Assembly (NCBI GenBank): GCA_050253255.1
Contig: JBFWJK010000038.1
Location: 1-20,299 of the forward strand
DNA from: JACKCP01 sp050253255
Lineage (GTDB): Bacteria > Desulfobacterota > Desulfobacteria > Desulfobacterales > JACKCP01
DNA: 20,299 nt
Direction: 5' to 3'
Positions 1-7,161 of this stretch are shown piece after piece. The position numbers and the translations under genes are program-made. Below the pieces are notes generated by a model. The model made no database searches and was not told the origin of the DNA. It was given only the letters and a program-made list of their open reading frames with translations. Within the stretch, counting starts at the first letter, position 1, and each line of letters begins with the position of its first letter.

Positions 1-1022
1 AGAATAGAAACATATTCTTTTCCAAGGGGAGCAAGAGCTTTGAGACAGACCTCCACAGCCTCATCATATGGCATTTTAAAATCAACTTCTTTTACAACCG
101 GAACATATGTATCATAAAAATGTAGGTTTTCAAGGCCAAGCGTTTTTTTTCTGAAATCAAGATATCTGAACAAAGACCCAAGATTTGCCTTTACTGTTTC
201 AATAAGATTGTCATACACATCAACACTTACATTATCCGGAAAAAGAGCTGCTTCACGGCATGTTTTAAATTTTTTCACTTTTGATACAAAACAGTCTTTT
301 TTAATGGAGGCAGAAAGTGCGGCGGATATGGAATATTTATGATCTTCATAAGCCTGATAAAATGTTTTAAAAGCATTTTTTCTGACTTCCCGGGAAGGAC
401 TTGTCAAAAATGATATAAAATTCCCATGACTCAGCTCAACCACTTTTCCCTTATCATTTTGAATTGTACCAAATTTCAAATCAGCATTATCAAGCTGGGA
501 AAATATCTGCATCGGAGCCTGGCGAACTTCTGTTGCCATTGCAAGAACCTGCTCCACCTCGAGACTTCGGGTATGGGGTTTATTTCTGACAATTTTTTCA
601 AGCATAAACCTGTAATCAGAAACAGAATCTTTTTCCATAAAGCTTTTTAAAAGTTTGTCAGGAACCGACTGAATTTCAGGTGTAATAAAACTTGAAGTCT
701 CAGATATTCTTGAATGAAGGTTCAAAGCCTTCTGGAACATACCTGAATAGATCTGATTTGTCTTGTCTTCATCATTTTTCAGATGTGCATAGGTATAAAG
801 CTTTTCAAGCTGCCTTGAAAGATCCATATCAAAATCAAGGGCTGCCTTAAACAATTCAAAGGATTCATTAAGTTTTCCCTTGTAATCATCATAACCCTTA
901 ATTTTTTGGTCCACATCATTATAATGTTTTTCCCAGTCATCATCAGACTTGTATAAATGACCAAGATCCCACTGATCTTCTTTTTTGACTTCACTTCTTA
1001 AAGGAATTTTATTTTCATTCAT
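1..1022 (-). CDS. pepF: Oligoendopeptidase F, N-terminal part (cut by the window edge)
   Basis: This is a cytoplasmic zinc metallopeptidase of the M3B family that cleaves short peptides. I translated the frame directly: it opens with ATG at 1022 (MNENKIPLRS...) after a TAGGAG ribosome binding site six bases upstream, and runs 340 codons off the left edge without a stop. Recognisable family segments include WDLGHLY near residue 20, NADLKFGTI in the middle, SPSREVRKNAF, and near the end RYLDFRKKTLGL followed by LHFYDTYVP, all typical of PepF. Full proteins are about 600 residues, so the catalytic HExxH motif lies outside the window and activity cannot be judged here. The gene starts 82 bases after the stop of the upstream BCCT transporter gene on the same strand, with no convincing terminator between, so read-through is possible. 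The assignment to PepF is firm; exact peptide preference is unknown. Confidence 0.9.
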   Translation of the reverse strand, partial: MNENKIPLRSEVKKEDQWDLGHLYKSDDDWEKHYNDVDQKIKGYDDYKGKLNESFELFKAALDFDMDLSRQLEKLYTYAHLKNDEDKTNQIYSGMFQKALNLHSRISETSSFITPEIQSVPDKLLKSFMEKDSVSDYRFMLEKIVRNKPHTRSLEVEQVLAMATEVRQAPMQIFSQLDNADLKFGTIQNDKGKVVELSHGNFISFLTSPSREVRKNAFKTFYQAYEDHKYSISAALSASIKKDCFVSKVKKFKTCREAALFPDNVSVDVYDNLIETVKANLGSLFRYLDFRKKTLGLENLHFYDTYVPVVKEVDFKMPYDEAVEVCLKALAPLGKEYVSI

Positions 1023-1104
1023 GATTTGCTCCTATTTAACTTTTAAGGTCTTTCCAGATCTAAAAATATGAACCCCTCAATTCAGGCATAAATCACGTAC
1101 TGCT

Positions 1105-2715
1105 TTATATTTCCAGAGTATTTTCTCCTTCAGGAGAAGGGAAATTATCATCAATCATCCTTCGCTTTACAAAAGTCACCCCCTGCTCCTTTGCCATGGC
1201 ATATACAGCCTTTGGCCCGGTCCAAAGGGAAGGCAGCAGAACAAGGGAAACCGGAATGGCGGTAATTACAATAAACTGCTGAAGTGCACTTATCTGCCCT
1301 GCTCCCATAAAAAGAAGAAGTCCGGCCATAAGTGCCATGGCTATACCCCAGAAAGCACGTACAAATTTGTTTGGATGATCATGACCTGCTCCAACAACAG
1401 AGATGGCATAGCTCATGGAGTCTCCTGTGGTGGCCACAAAAATTGTGGTCAAAGCGAGAATGGCAAGCGCCATTAAAGTACCTCCGGGCAAAGCCTGTGC
1501 CACTGTCATGGTTGCCACATGAAACTGAAAATTATTCAGGGCTTCAGTCAGATCAATAGCCCCTGTAATCTGATAATAAATACCTGACCCGCCCAAAAGA
1601 GTAAACCATACTGTTGTTGCAATGGGAGCCATCACCCCCACAGCCACAAACATTTCACGAATGGTTCTGCCCCGTGAAATACGTGCCACAAAAATTGCCA
1701 TAAGAGGACCGTATCCAATGAACCAGGCAAAAAAGAAAACTGTCCACCACTGCATCCACCAGATTGGTGCTGTTTCCGCTGTCACGGTAGCCATGGCAAA
1801 AAAAGAGGTGATATATTCACCCAGTCCCTGAGTCAGTGCATTGGTCAGAAAAAGTGTCGGCCCGAAAATATAAATTGCAGCAGCAATAATTAATGCAAGA
1901 AAAACATTGAAACGGCTCAGTATCTGTATACCTTTATGTATTCCTGTAATAGCTGATGTAACATAAATACAGGCAAGGAAAAACAAAATCCCTATCTGTG
2001 TTCCAAAGCTGTCCGGAAGTCCGAAAAGGACATGAAGACCGTAACTAACCTGAGTTGCAAGAAAACCAATGGGACCAACGGTTCCGGCCACGACTGCAAT
2101 AACACAGCAGGCATCAACAACCCCGCCAAACCAGCCTTTCATAATACGTTCTCCCATCACAGGATACAAAAGTGTTCTGGGCTGCAAAGGCTGCCCCTTG
2201 TCATAATGGGCATGGGCCAGAACCACGGCACTCAGAGTTCCAAGAACAGCCCAGGCCAGAAAACCCCAGTGCATGAATGATTGTGCAAGAGCACCGGCCA
2301 CTGCTTCTGCTGATCCTGGTGCTGTATCAAAGGCCGGAGGGGTTACAACAAAATGGTAAACAGGTTCACCCGCAGCAAAAAAAACACCTCCGCCTGCAAG
2401 AAGTGTTGCCATAATCATGGAAAGCCACTTGAAGGTTGATATTTCAGGTGTATCCAGATCGCCTATTCTGGCACTGGAAGCCGGTGAAACAGAAAGACCC
2501 ATGGCGATAAAAAAAGTTAAAAGCAGAAGAAGCTGAAAATAAGACCCCAATACTCTTGCTGTCCAGGCAAAGCCGCTTCCAATAACAGCTGCGACACCTT
2601 CCATATTTATAAAAGAGGCAAGAAGAAAAAGAATAATAAAACCAACACTTAAAACTAAAACAACAGGGTCGCCCATACGACTTTTTTTCACACTGCCAGA
2701 TTTCGAATAATCCAA
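1105..2715 (-). CDS. BCCT-family betaine/choline/carnitine-type transporter
   Basis: This is a 536-residue inner-membrane secondary carrier of the betaine-choline-carnitine transporter family, usual size for that family, with about 12 hydrophobic segments. The family signature around TM8 is present: WWTVFFFAWFIGYGP at 323-337 followed by IFVARISRGRTIRE at 341-354. The glycine-rich stretch LAGGGVFFAAGEP (106-118) matches the TM3 glycine motif. In the signature, two of the three tryptophans that usually form the aromatic substrate box are replaced by Phe332 and Tyr335, so the substrate cannot be read off; compatible solutes or other quaternary amines are the family norm. The start is TTG at 2715, preceded by AAGGA seven bases upstream; the first ATG (codon 14) has no ribosome binding site. 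Short N- and C-terminal tails leave little room for the osmosensing extension of BetP or BetT. It is followed by pepF after 82 bases. Confidence 0.9.
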   Translation of the reverse strand: MDYSKSGSVKKSRMGDPVVLVLSVGFIILFLLASFINMEGVAAVIGSGFAWTARVLGSYFQLLLLLTFFIAMGLSVSPASSARIGDLDTPEISTFKWLSMIMATLLAGGGVFFAAGEPVYHFVVTPPAFDTAPGSAEAVAGALAQSFMHWGFLAWAVLGTLSAVVLAHAHYDKGQPLQPRTLLYPVMGERIMKGWFGGVVDACCVIAVVAGTVGPIGFLATQVSYGLHVLFGLPDSFGTQIGILFFLACIYVTSAITGIHKGIQILSRFNVFLALIIAAAIYIFGPTLFLTNALTQGLGEYITSFFAMATVTAETAPIWWMQWWTVFFFAWFIGYGPLMAIFVARISRGRTIREMFVAVGVMAPIATTVWFTLLGGSGIYYQITGAIDLTEALNNFQFHVATMTVAQALPGGTLMALAILALTTIFVATTGDSMSYAISVVGAGHDHPNKFVRAFWGIAMALMAGLLLFMGAGQISALQQFIVITAIPVSLVLLPSLWTGPKAVYAMAKEQGVTFVKRRMIDDNFPSPEGENTLEI

Positions 2716-2801
2716 AATAAATCCTTATAATCTTTGTTAAAAGTTAACGGCCTGTCCCAACAAAAGAACAAGACCAAAGTAAAATTTGCGAATGTATCAT
2801 A

Positions 2802-2831
2802 ATTATTTTGTGTAATCTAATAAAAAAACAA
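2802..2831 (-). promoter_or_regulatory. Possible sigma70-type promoter of the BCCT gene
   Basis: Reading the minus strand, TTGTTT (2826-2831) is followed after 18 bases by AATAAT (2802-2807), five of six matches to the -10 consensus. It would place transcription start about 80 bases before the TTG start codon. The -35 match is poor and the region is AT-rich, so chance is possible; a TTGACT further upstream near 3071 offers a competing start with a long leader. Confidence 0.3.
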
Positions 2832-2886
2832 CTCCGGCTTTCAATTTTTCCGTGATGGAGCACTATTCATAGAATGAATTACTATT

Positions 2887-2914
2887 AAAAAAAACTGGAA
2901 AATACTTTTACCTG
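2887..2914 (-). terminator. Terminator-like hairpin with U8 tract inside the BCCT leader
   Basis: On the minus strand CAGGTAAAAGTATTTTCCAG (2914-2895) folds as GG-AAAA / TTTT-CC with a bulged T and a three-base loop, and is followed at once by eight T (2894-2887). The stem is AT-rich and weak, so it may end a short RNA starting upstream or act as an attenuator before the BCCT gene, or be fortuitous. Confidence 0.3.
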
Positions 2915-2924
2915 AATTGAGCGA

Positions 2925-2962
2925 TTTTCAAGTTTGCTGCATATACAAGGCAAAATTGAAAA
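2925..2962 (-). repeat. 13-bp inverted repeat (12/13), candidate RNA hairpin
   Basis: The left arm TTTTCAAGTTTGC (2925-2937) and right arm GCAAAATTGAAAA (2950-2962) pair at 12 of 13 positions around a 12-base loop. Outside the arms, GCG (2921-2923) and CGC (2966-2968) can pair across a small internal loop. Downstream on the minus strand, a terminator-like hairpin with eight T follows at 2887-2914. Such an arrangement suits a structured leader, a small RNA or a dispersed intergenic repeat. The pairing is directly seen; the role is unknown. Confidence 0.55.
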
Positions 2963-3168
2963 GCCCGCAGGATTTCATATTTTTGAATATAACAAACTTA
3001 ATTCATTAAAAATTTATTAATTTTAAAAGATGAAACGCTTATTTCAGGTTTTAAAAACTGAGTTCAGGAAGTCAAGACAGAATTGACTGCCGTAAAGTCA
3101 AGTTATCAGGAGAGACAGCTCTTTTTTTTGGGAAGAAATAAACTTAAATCATAAATTGACTAAAGACA

Positions 3169-3197
3169 GCGGCAGGAAAAATATATTTGCCTGCCGC
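3169..3197 (-). terminator. Hairpin after the OFA-family carrier gene
   Basis: GCGGCAGG (3169-3176) pairs perfectly with CCTGCCGC (3190-3197) across a 13-base AT loop that can itself partly pair. It lies 14 bases past the stop of the gene at 3212. The strand after the stem (TGTCTTTAG) is not a clean U-tract, so it is either a weak intrinsic terminator or an mRNA 3'-end protecting hairpin. Confidence 0.5.
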
Positions 3198-3211
3198 CGC
3201 TGATATTTGTC

Positions 3212-4465
3212 TTAATTAACTTTCGGCTTTTTTATCATCGATATAAGGAAAAAACCGACAATACAAAGAATAGCACTTAGTGTAAATGCGAGGGGATACT
3301 TCCCCATGTCTCCAAGCTTTCCTCCTGCTATAGGACAGAGAATGCCGCCTATTCCATAAGCGAGAAAAACCATTGGATAGTTTTTTCCAACATTTGCTGT
3401 TCCAAAAAGCTCGGCTGTAAGTGTCGGGAAAAGAGCAAGGTTTCCGCCGAAATTGAAACCGATAATTGCAGAAGCTATATAGAAAAGATTTTCTGCTCCT
3501 GCCATGAAATTAAAAAGAAAAAGGGTTACGGCCTGAATAATCATCATTATCATAAGGGCAAGTTTAGGACCTGTCTTATCTGAAATGATGCCCCAGATAA
3601 TTCTTCCAAGACCGTTTGCAATACTCAGGATTGCAAGAGCAGTTCCTGCAACAGCGCTGGCTTTTACAACTTCCATCCCTGTTGCTCCAAGAGCATTAAT
3701 ACCAAAGGGTTTGATAAGCCCTATTGTCATGAGGCCTGCACCGGCACCAAAAATAAATGTAACAAACATCAGGTAATACTGAGGCGTTGAAAGAAGCTGT
3801 TTACCGCTTATATCAACAACCTCACTACCCGACTCACCTGAACCGTTCTCGTTTTCCGGTTCATACCCTTCCGGAAGCCATCCTTCAGGGGGATCAACCA
3901 TTGTAAGGCCTCCAAGAGTGACAAGAATGGCAAAGGCGATACCAAAAATCAAAAAAGTGTTTGACAGCCCATAATTTTCAATAAGCTTACCAACAGAACC
4001 TGCAATTTTTACCCATCCAGTTGCTCCAAAACCAAAACCTGCAACCGCAAGACCTGTTATCATTCCTTTTTTGTCCGGGAACCACTTCATACCTACTGAA
4101 ATTGGAACAACATAGCCTATACCTATGCCTGAGCCTCCCATTACACCGATAAAAAGGAAAATCATCCAGAAATTTGTTCCACCAAACAAACCGGCGATTA
4201 TGTATCCTGTTCCAAGAACAAGACCACCGCAGATTGCAAGAGCTCTCGGGCCGAATCTTTCAAGCTGAAAACCGGCAAGAACCATTACAAGAGCATAACT
4301 TACAAGTGCTGCGGAAAATGCAGCCATTGTCTGTGTTGTCGTCCATCCTGCATCAATCAATCCAGGTGTGAAAACAGACCATGCATAAATTGCCCCCAGA
4401 CACATCTGGACAAGCACGGCCCCAAAAACCACCAGCCATCTGTTCATAACTTTTTGTCCACTCAT
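3212..4465 (-). CDS. OFA-family MFS anion carrier (oxalate/formate antiporter-like)
   Basis: This is a 417-residue, 12-helix major facilitator carrier of the inner membrane. Family marks are GAIYAWSVF near residue 24, the motif-A-like stretch GFQLERFGPRAL (65-76), GSGIGIGYVVP (111-121), the central loop DPPEGWLPEGYEPE (191-204) and NGLGRIIWG (284-292), whose Arg288 sits where OxlT has its TM8 substrate arginine. In TM11 the segment FLAYGIGG (367-374) has tyrosine where oxalate carriers normally show the lysine of a TAKG-like motif. Oxalate transport is therefore doubtful and a monocarboxylate or other small organic anion is more likely (inference). ATG at 4465 is preceded by AAGGAG five bases upstream, a clear start. 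It lies just 35 bases beyond the terminator that ends the SulP transcription unit, so how it is expressed is unclear. Confidence 0.88.
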   Translation of the reverse strand: MSGQKVMNRWLVVFGAVLVQMCLGAIYAWSVFTPGLIDAGWTTTQTMAAFSAALVSYALVMVLAGFQLERFGPRALAICGGLVLGTGYIIAGLFGGTNFWMIFLFIGVMGGSGIGIGYVVPISVGMKWFPDKKGMITGLAVAGFGFGATGWVKIAGSVGKLIENYGLSNTFLIFGIAFAILVTLGGLTMVDPPEGWLPEGYEPENENGSGESGSEVVDISGKQLLSTPQYYLMFVTFIFGAGAGLMTIGLIKPFGINALGATGMEVVKASAVAGTALAILSIANGLGRIIWGIISDKTGPKLALMIMMIIQAVTLFLFNFMAGAENLFYIASAIIGFNFGGNLALFPTLTAELFGTANVGKNYPMVFLAYGIGGILCPIAGGKLGDMGKYPLAFTLSAILCIVGFFLISMIKKPKVN

Positions 4466-4500
4466 TTTAACTCCTTTTTTACATTTATTCCTTTTAATGC

Positions 4501-4536
4501 AAAAAACCGGCAGAAGAAGACTTCTGTCGGTTTTTT
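4501..4536 (-). terminator. Strong, symmetric intrinsic terminator between SulP/small ORF and the OFA carrier
   Basis: A 16-bp stem (4501-4516 with 4521-4536, one G-U pair) closes over the four-base loop AAGA, with six A on one side and six T on the other, so it can work in both directions. On the minus strand it ends the transcript coming from SulP, 6 bases after the stop of the small ORF at 4543, and lies 35 bases before the next start codon. Confidence 0.88.
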
Positions 4537-4542
4537 ACATAT

Positions 4543-4662
4543 TTAATTCAAATTTTTTACTGCCGGATAAAACAGGAAAAAGGGATACGGCCTTGTCGTC
4601 AGCTTTAACTGCATCCTGACTGCCGGAGGGCTGAACTTTTTCAGACTGTAAAAACCTTCCAT
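4543..4662 (-). CDS. Possible small protein, 39 residues, downstream of SulP
   Basis: In the gap after the SulP stop a 40-codon frame opens with ATG at 4662 and closes with TAA at 4543, six bases before the strong terminator. AAGGG lies eight to nine bases before the ATG, a modest ribosome binding site. The product begins MEGFYSLKKFSPP and ends FYPAVKNLN; it is basic, lacks cysteine and has one short hydrophobic aromatic run (PYPFFLFYPAV), too short to be sure of a membrane span. I recognise no family. Its position, 46 bases after the SulP stop and flush against a terminator, is what a co-transcribed small gene would look like, but a frame of this length arises by chance easily. Conservation in related genomes would decide. 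Confidence 0.25.
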   Translation of the reverse strand: MEGFYSLKKFSPPAVRMQLKLTTRPYPFFLFYPAVKNLN

Positions 4663-4708
4663 TTAATCTTTCCCTTTTTCTGTTTTTTTAATTAAAAGCT
4701 TGTTTTTA

Positions 4709-6844
4709 TCAGGCAGAACTGTCTGCCGGTATATAAGATACAAGAGGACATGAATAAACACTGCCTCTCTGATGGGTTTTCTTGAAAACCTCTTCAACAG
4801 CATCCTGAACATTACCGTAAATATTCTCTTCACCTATCTTTTCATAAAGATGAGTTCTCTTGAATACGGAAATAACGTTTTCATTGAGACCTGAAAAGGA
4901 TATATCAACACCGGAAGCCTTTACCCTGTCAATGAGAAGAGCCAGAGCTTCTTCACCCGATGCATCGATATCATTGATGCCTCCGCATGCAATTATTATA
5001 TGCTTGAGTTCAGGTCTTTCACGCTGAAAACTTAAAACCTGATCTTCAAGATAAGTTGCATTTGCAAAGAAAAGAGTTCCTTCAAATCTTACAACAGCAA
5101 CATGGGGACATTCCTTCAGACCGTGGTAGTCTGTGGAACCAAGGGACATATCTTCCTGCATTGCAAGACTTGTCACCTTAGGTCTCATATTGTTATAGAG
5201 AAAAACTCCAAGAGAAAGAATTACACCCAGTTCAATACCCTTTTCCAGATGCGGAGCAAAGGCAAGTGTTGTCAGGAATGTGATAACTGAAATTATACCG
5301 TCTGATTTTTTTGCTTCATAAGCATGAACAAAACCGTGAACATTTATAAGTCCGAAAACTGCCATCATTATAACACCCGCTAGAACAGCCTGTGGAAGGT
5401 GATATAAAAGAGGAGTAAAAAACATCAGCGTGATTACAACCATAAGGCTTGTCACAACACTTGATATTCCTGTTACTGCACCTGAGTCAAAGTTAACAGC
5501 TGATCTTGAAAATGAACCTGAAACAGGATAACTTTTGCCGACAGCACCAATCATGTTTGCAAGACCCTGACCTATCAATTCCTGGTTCGGATCAAGTTTT
5601 TGTCCTGTTTTTGCAGCCATTGCCTTTGCAATTGCTATTGCTTCCATAAAACCAAGCAGTGAAATAATTATTGCAAAAGGAAGAAGCTTTAAAAACATGG
5701 CAAGAGAAAAAGTCGGGATAGAAAATGCCGGAAGACCCGGAGGGATTTGACCGACTACTGCTCCCCCGCCCATCATTGTAAGTCCGTCTTCCTTAAGGTA
5801 TTTATTACCTACTTTAAGTCTCCATGTTTTACCGTCTGTTTCAACTCCTGTTTCAGCATGACCTTTCAAATAAAAAACTTTTTCATTACTGTCTGTTGCA
5901 ACAAATTTATAATCTCTTAAATTTTTTCTCATAAGATATTGAGAGTGTTGTATTTCAGCCATCTCCTTATTTATTAATTCTATCTGCTGAGAACCTTTAA
6001 GATATTCGATGGAATTTTTCCCTTTATCTTCCTTTATTTCATCCAAAGCCTGATTAAGTTCATATCTTTGAGTTCCAAGCTCATCAATTTTTTTTACTGT
6101 TGAATTGAATTCAGCAATTTCATTTTTCACTTTTACAGAGTTAATATCTGAAACTTTGGCAGAATAATCATTATGAAACCCTGTAAAATATGAAATGAGT
6201 GTTGTTATAACAACTGCAACAAGAACGTTTGGAATTTTTGGATTTATCTTTTTCAGCCCAATCATCATTGTTATGGCAAAAATACCCATGAGAAGAGTCG
6301 GGATATGTGTATAATCTATTGCTGCTACCACAACCCTTATAATTGTTTCATAAAAATGCTCCGCATTATCAACATAGACTCCAAAAAGTTTGGAAAACTG
6401 AGAAAGACCTATAATTATCGCGGCTGCATTGGTAAAACCGTTTACAACAGGGTGTGACAAGAAATTCACAATAAGCCCCAGCCTTAAAACACCAAGAGCA
6501 AACTGGAAAATACCTACTGTCAGTGCAAGCAGAACAGCATATGCAATATACTGTTCACTTCCTGCCGTTGCAAGGGGACCAAGACTTGCTGCCGTCATAA
6601 GGGAAACAACCGCAACCGGTCCCGTCTGAAGCTGCCTGCTCGATCCGAACAAAGCCGCTACCATGGGCGGCAGAAATGCGGCATAAAGACCGTAGTATGG
6701 AGGAAGCCCTGCAAGCTGCGCATACGCCATCGACTGTGGTATGAGCACCAGTGCCACTGTAAGACCGGATATGAAATCGATCTTGAACTTCTCCTTACTG
6801 TAGTCTCTAAGCCAGACCAGAAAAGGAAAAACTTTAGTTAACAT
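4709..6844 (-). CDS. SulP-family anion transporter with C-terminal STAS domain and a large internal insert
   Basis: This is a 711-residue inner-membrane SulP (SLC26-like) carrier; typical bacterial members are about 550-600. The N-terminal half carries the family signature (PQSMAYAQLAGLPPYYGLY, 36-54; TGPVAVVS, 74-81). A second membrane block runs from about 365 (VGQIPPGLP) to 555, with GKSYPVSGSFSRSAVN (436-451). A STAS domain occupies about 575-690 with DIDASGEEAL (626-635) at the regulatory loop. Between residues about 224 and 363 there is an extra soluble segment, with a charged heptad-like coiled-coil part (235-310) and a beta-rich part (311-355); this accounts for the length. Substrate could be sulfate, bicarbonate or a dicarboxylate; sulfate would suit a sulfate reducer but is inference. 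ATG at 6844 follows AGAGG seven bases upstream. The transcript ends at the hairpin 4501-4536. Confidence 0.92.
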   Translation of the reverse strand: MLTKVFPFLVWLRDYSKEKFKIDFISGLTVALVLIPQSMAYAQLAGLPPYYGLYAAFLPPMVAALFGSSRQLQTGPVAVVSLMTAASLGPLATAGSEQYIAYAVLLALTVGIFQFALGVLRLGLIVNFLSHPVVNGFTNAAAIIIGLSQFSKLFGVYVDNAEHFYETIIRVVVAAIDYTHIPTLLMGIFAITMMIGLKKINPKIPNVLVAVVITTLISYFTGFHNDYSAKVSDINSVKVKNEIAEFNSTVKKIDELGTQRYELNQALDEIKEDKGKNSIEYLKGSQQIELINKEMAEIQHSQYLMRKNLRDYKFVATDSNEKVFYLKGHAETGVETDGKTWRLKVGNKYLKEDGLTMMGGGAVVGQIPPGLPAFSIPTFSLAMFLKLLPFAIIISLLGFMEAIAIAKAMAAKTGQKLDPNQELIGQGLANMIGAVGKSYPVSGSFSRSAVNFDSGAVTGISSVVTSLMVVITLMFFTPLLYHLPQAVLAGVIMMAVFGLINVHGFVHAYEAKKSDGIISVITFLTTLAFAPHLEKGIELGVILSLGVFLYNNMRPKVTSLAMQEDMSLGSTDYHGLKECPHVAVVRFEGTLFFANATYLEDQVLSFQRERPELKHIIIACGGINDIDASGEEALALLIDRVKASGVDISFSGLNENVISVFKRTHLYEKIGEENIYGNVQDAVEEVFKKTHQRGSVYSCPLVSYIPADSSA

Positions 6845-6893
6845 AACCTCACCTCTAATTTAATTTTATTTCCTACTCCGATACTCGCGGAGT

Positions 6894-6922
6894 TTTATAT
6901 TCAATATGTGTGTACCTGAAAA
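6894..6922 (-). promoter_or_regulatory. Possible promoter of the SulP gene with a 5'-end hairpin
   Basis: On the minus strand TTTTCA (6917-6922) is followed by a 17-base spacer and TATAAA (6894-6899). The predicted transcript would start near 6887, so a small hairpin, CTCCG/CGGAG (6877-6893), would lie at its very 5' end, and the start codon 43 bases on. The -35 element matches consensus at only four of six positions. Confidence 0.35.
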
Positions 6923-7087
6923 AATTAATCTTATTTTTAAATCAGCTATTCAGGGTCATGTCAATCAGTTTTTTAGGATTAGAAGCTGTTATATCCATAA
7001 AAACATCAAAAAACTTTCATTTTCTTACATTTTTATGAATATACAAAATCATATAACCATATATGAAAATCAAAGAGCCAATACCTA

Positions 7088-7122
7088 TAAAAAAGGCCGC
7101 AACCATTGTCTGGTTACGGCCT
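7088..7122 (-). terminator. Intrinsic terminator of the fadN-fadA operon
   Basis: AGGCCGCAACCA (7094-7105) pairs with TGGTTACGGCCT (7111-7122), eleven of twelve positions, over a five-base loop. Read on the minus strand the stem is followed by six T. It lies about 40 bases after the fadA stop. Confidence 0.9.
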
Positions 7123-7161
7123 GACATACAAATTTTATTTAAAAAAACTAATCCTTAAGGA

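Larger units (their letters stand above)
2716..3211. other. 496-base intergenic region with several hairpins, no gene seen
   Basis: Between the BCCT start and the OFA-carrier stop I find no open frame with a plausible ribosome binding site. It holds, from high to low coordinate, the hairpin after the OFA carrier (3169-3197), a plus-strand AGAG/CTCT mini-hairpin followed by eight or nine T (3109-3129), a set of GTCAAG / TTGAC half-sites (3071-3102), the imperfect palindrome CAGGTTTTAAAAACTG near 3047-3060, the strong 13-bp inverted repeat (2925-2962), a terminator-like hairpin (2887-2914), the palindrome ATTCATAGAATGAAT (2865-2879), a possible promoter (2802-2831) and GTTAAAAGTTAAC (2736-2748). 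On the minus strand this would all form a long leader of the BCCT gene if transcription began near 3040-3070. Confidence 0.6.
6845..7161. other. 317-base intergenic region between fadA and the SulP gene
   Basis: It holds the fadA terminator (7088-7122), a palindrome CATATA-ACCA-TATATG (7050-7065), the possible SulP promoter (6894-6922) and the small 5'-leader hairpin (6877-6893). The rest is very AT-rich and shows no gene with a ribosome binding site on either strand. Confidence 0.6.

Noticed and set aside
779..994. 71-codon frame near the pepF start
   Set aside because: It is out of frame with the pepF coding sequence, which begins at 1022 with a good ribosome binding site and reads through this stretch.
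2828..2860. Possible terminator before the BCCT gene (CTCC ... GGAG followed by T-run on the minus strand)
   Set aside because: The stem is only four to five pairs with a loop of about 20 bases; I do not regard it as a real terminator.
4709..6844. Idea that SulP plus the OFA carrier form a dedicated sulfate/oxalate system
   Set aside because: A strong terminator separates them and the OFA carrier lacks the oxalate lysine, so the adjacency alone does not support a joint function.
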